In this document: in pieces, positions 7,067 through 7,208 of the stretch
Numbering within the stretch: the first letter of the stretch is position 1
How the letters are laid out: the number at the start of each line of letters is the position of its first letter
Assembly: GCA_013694945.1 (NCBI GenBank)
Contig: JACDBM010000181.1
Span: 1-7,208 of the forward strand
Direction of reading: 5' to 3'
Origin: Chthoniobacterales bacterium
GTDB lineage: Bacteria; Verrucomicrobiota; Verrucomicrobiia; Chthoniobacterales; UBA10450
Length of the DNA stretch: 7,208 nucleotides
Made by a program: the position numbers and the translations under genes
The notes under the pieces: generated by a model
Database searches by the model: none
Told to the model about the DNA's origin: nothing
What the model saw: only the letters and a program-made list of their open reading frames with translations

Positions 7067-7100
7067 CTTCGCCCCTCGGGAAGCAGTCGAGGCGGCGAAG
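7067..7100 (+). promoter_or_regulatory. Stem-loop in the glf 5' leader, next to the start codon
   Basis: CTTCGCC (7067-7073) pairs with GGCGAAG (7094-7100), and the adjoining CCTCG (7074-7078) pairs with CGAGG (7088-7092). This makes a 12-bp stem broken only by a bulged C at 7093, with a 9-nt loop. The structure ends 7 nt before the glf ATG. The only purine-rich candidates for ribosome binding, GAGG (7089-7092) and GAAG (7097-7100), lie in its 3' arm, so the hairpin would bury them. A second copy of GGCGAAG at 7044-7050 could pair with 7067-7073 instead, and 7044-7049 also folds on 7053-7058. A weak terminator is the alternative, but the T run that follows (TTTGATT) is poor. Confidence 0.5.
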
Positions 7101-7107
7101 TTTGATT

Positions 7108-7208
7108 ATGTACGACTACTTTATTGTGGGTGCGGGGTACGCGGGGAGCGTGCTGGCCGAGAGACTGGCGCGCGACGCAGGCAAGAAGGTTCTCCTCGTT
7201 GACCGTCG
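7108..7208 (+). CDS. glf: UDP-galactopyranose mutase, 3' end missing (N-terminal 33 residues only)
   Basis: The ATG at 7108 opens a frame that runs off the window. It begins MYDYFIVGAGYAGSVLAERL, then ARDAGKKVLLVDR. This is an FAD-binding Rossmann beta-alpha-beta unit with GAGYAG as the dinucleotide-binding loop. The MYDY-IVGAG start, AGSVLAERLA helix and GKKVLLVDR strand are characteristic of UDP-galactopyranose mutases, which interconvert UDP-galactopyranose and UDP-galactofuranose in the cytosol using reduced FAD. Galactofuranose is then built into cell-surface glycans. Another FAD oxidoreductase is possible, since the substrate-binding part is not visible. It is divergent from uppP, and its leader carries the hairpins described above. 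Confidence 0.82.
   Translation, partial: MYDYFIVGAGYAGSVLAERLARDAGKKVLLVDR

Overview
The window is a moderately GC-rich bacterial chromosome segment (roughly 55-60% GC by eye) with dense coding. It carries no tRNA, rRNA, CRISPR array or insertion sequence that I can see. The mix of an ADOP-type duplicated permease, a purA-uppS pair and weak or absent Shine-Dalgarno sites suggests a soil bacterium of the Acidobacteria/Verrucomicrobia type. I lean towards Verrucomicrobia, but this is inference from family distribution and not a phylogenetic result.

Layout: (1) Plus strand, 1-3363: the 3' nine-tenths of a MacB/FtsX-like duplicated permease, then 33 nt later a Rieske non-haem iron oxygenase alpha subunit. 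(2) Minus strand, 6888 down to 3369, read from right to left: uppP (undecaprenyl-diphosphatase), a small conserved-looking hypothetical gene, a 242-nt gap, purA (adenylosuccinate synthetase) and uppS (isoprenyl/undecaprenyl diphosphate synthase). uppS starts 3 nt after the purA stop codon. The two blocks meet tail to tail with only 5 nt between stop codons. (3) Plus strand from 7108: the first 33 codons of a probable UDP-galactopyranose mutase (glf), divergent from uppP and cut by the window end.

Functionally, the right half centres on the undecaprenyl-phosphate lipid carrier. UppS makes the C55 diphosphate and UppP removes a phosphate to give the usable carrier. Glf would supply UDP-galactofuranose for glycans of the sort commonly assembled on that carrier. 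PurA is a housekeeping purine gene that shares the transcription unit. The left half (permease plus orphan Rieske oxygenase) has no visible link to this pathway.

Most of the window is ordinary metabolism, and I see no clear undescribed defence or mobile system. The most interesting non-coding signal is in the glf leader: a 12-bp hairpin with one bulge that ends 7 nt before the ATG, with a competing upstream copy of one arm. Lesser signals are overlapping inverted repeats in the purA leader and an extended Shine-Dalgarno-like sequence over a 17-codon ORF between purA and the hypothetical gene.
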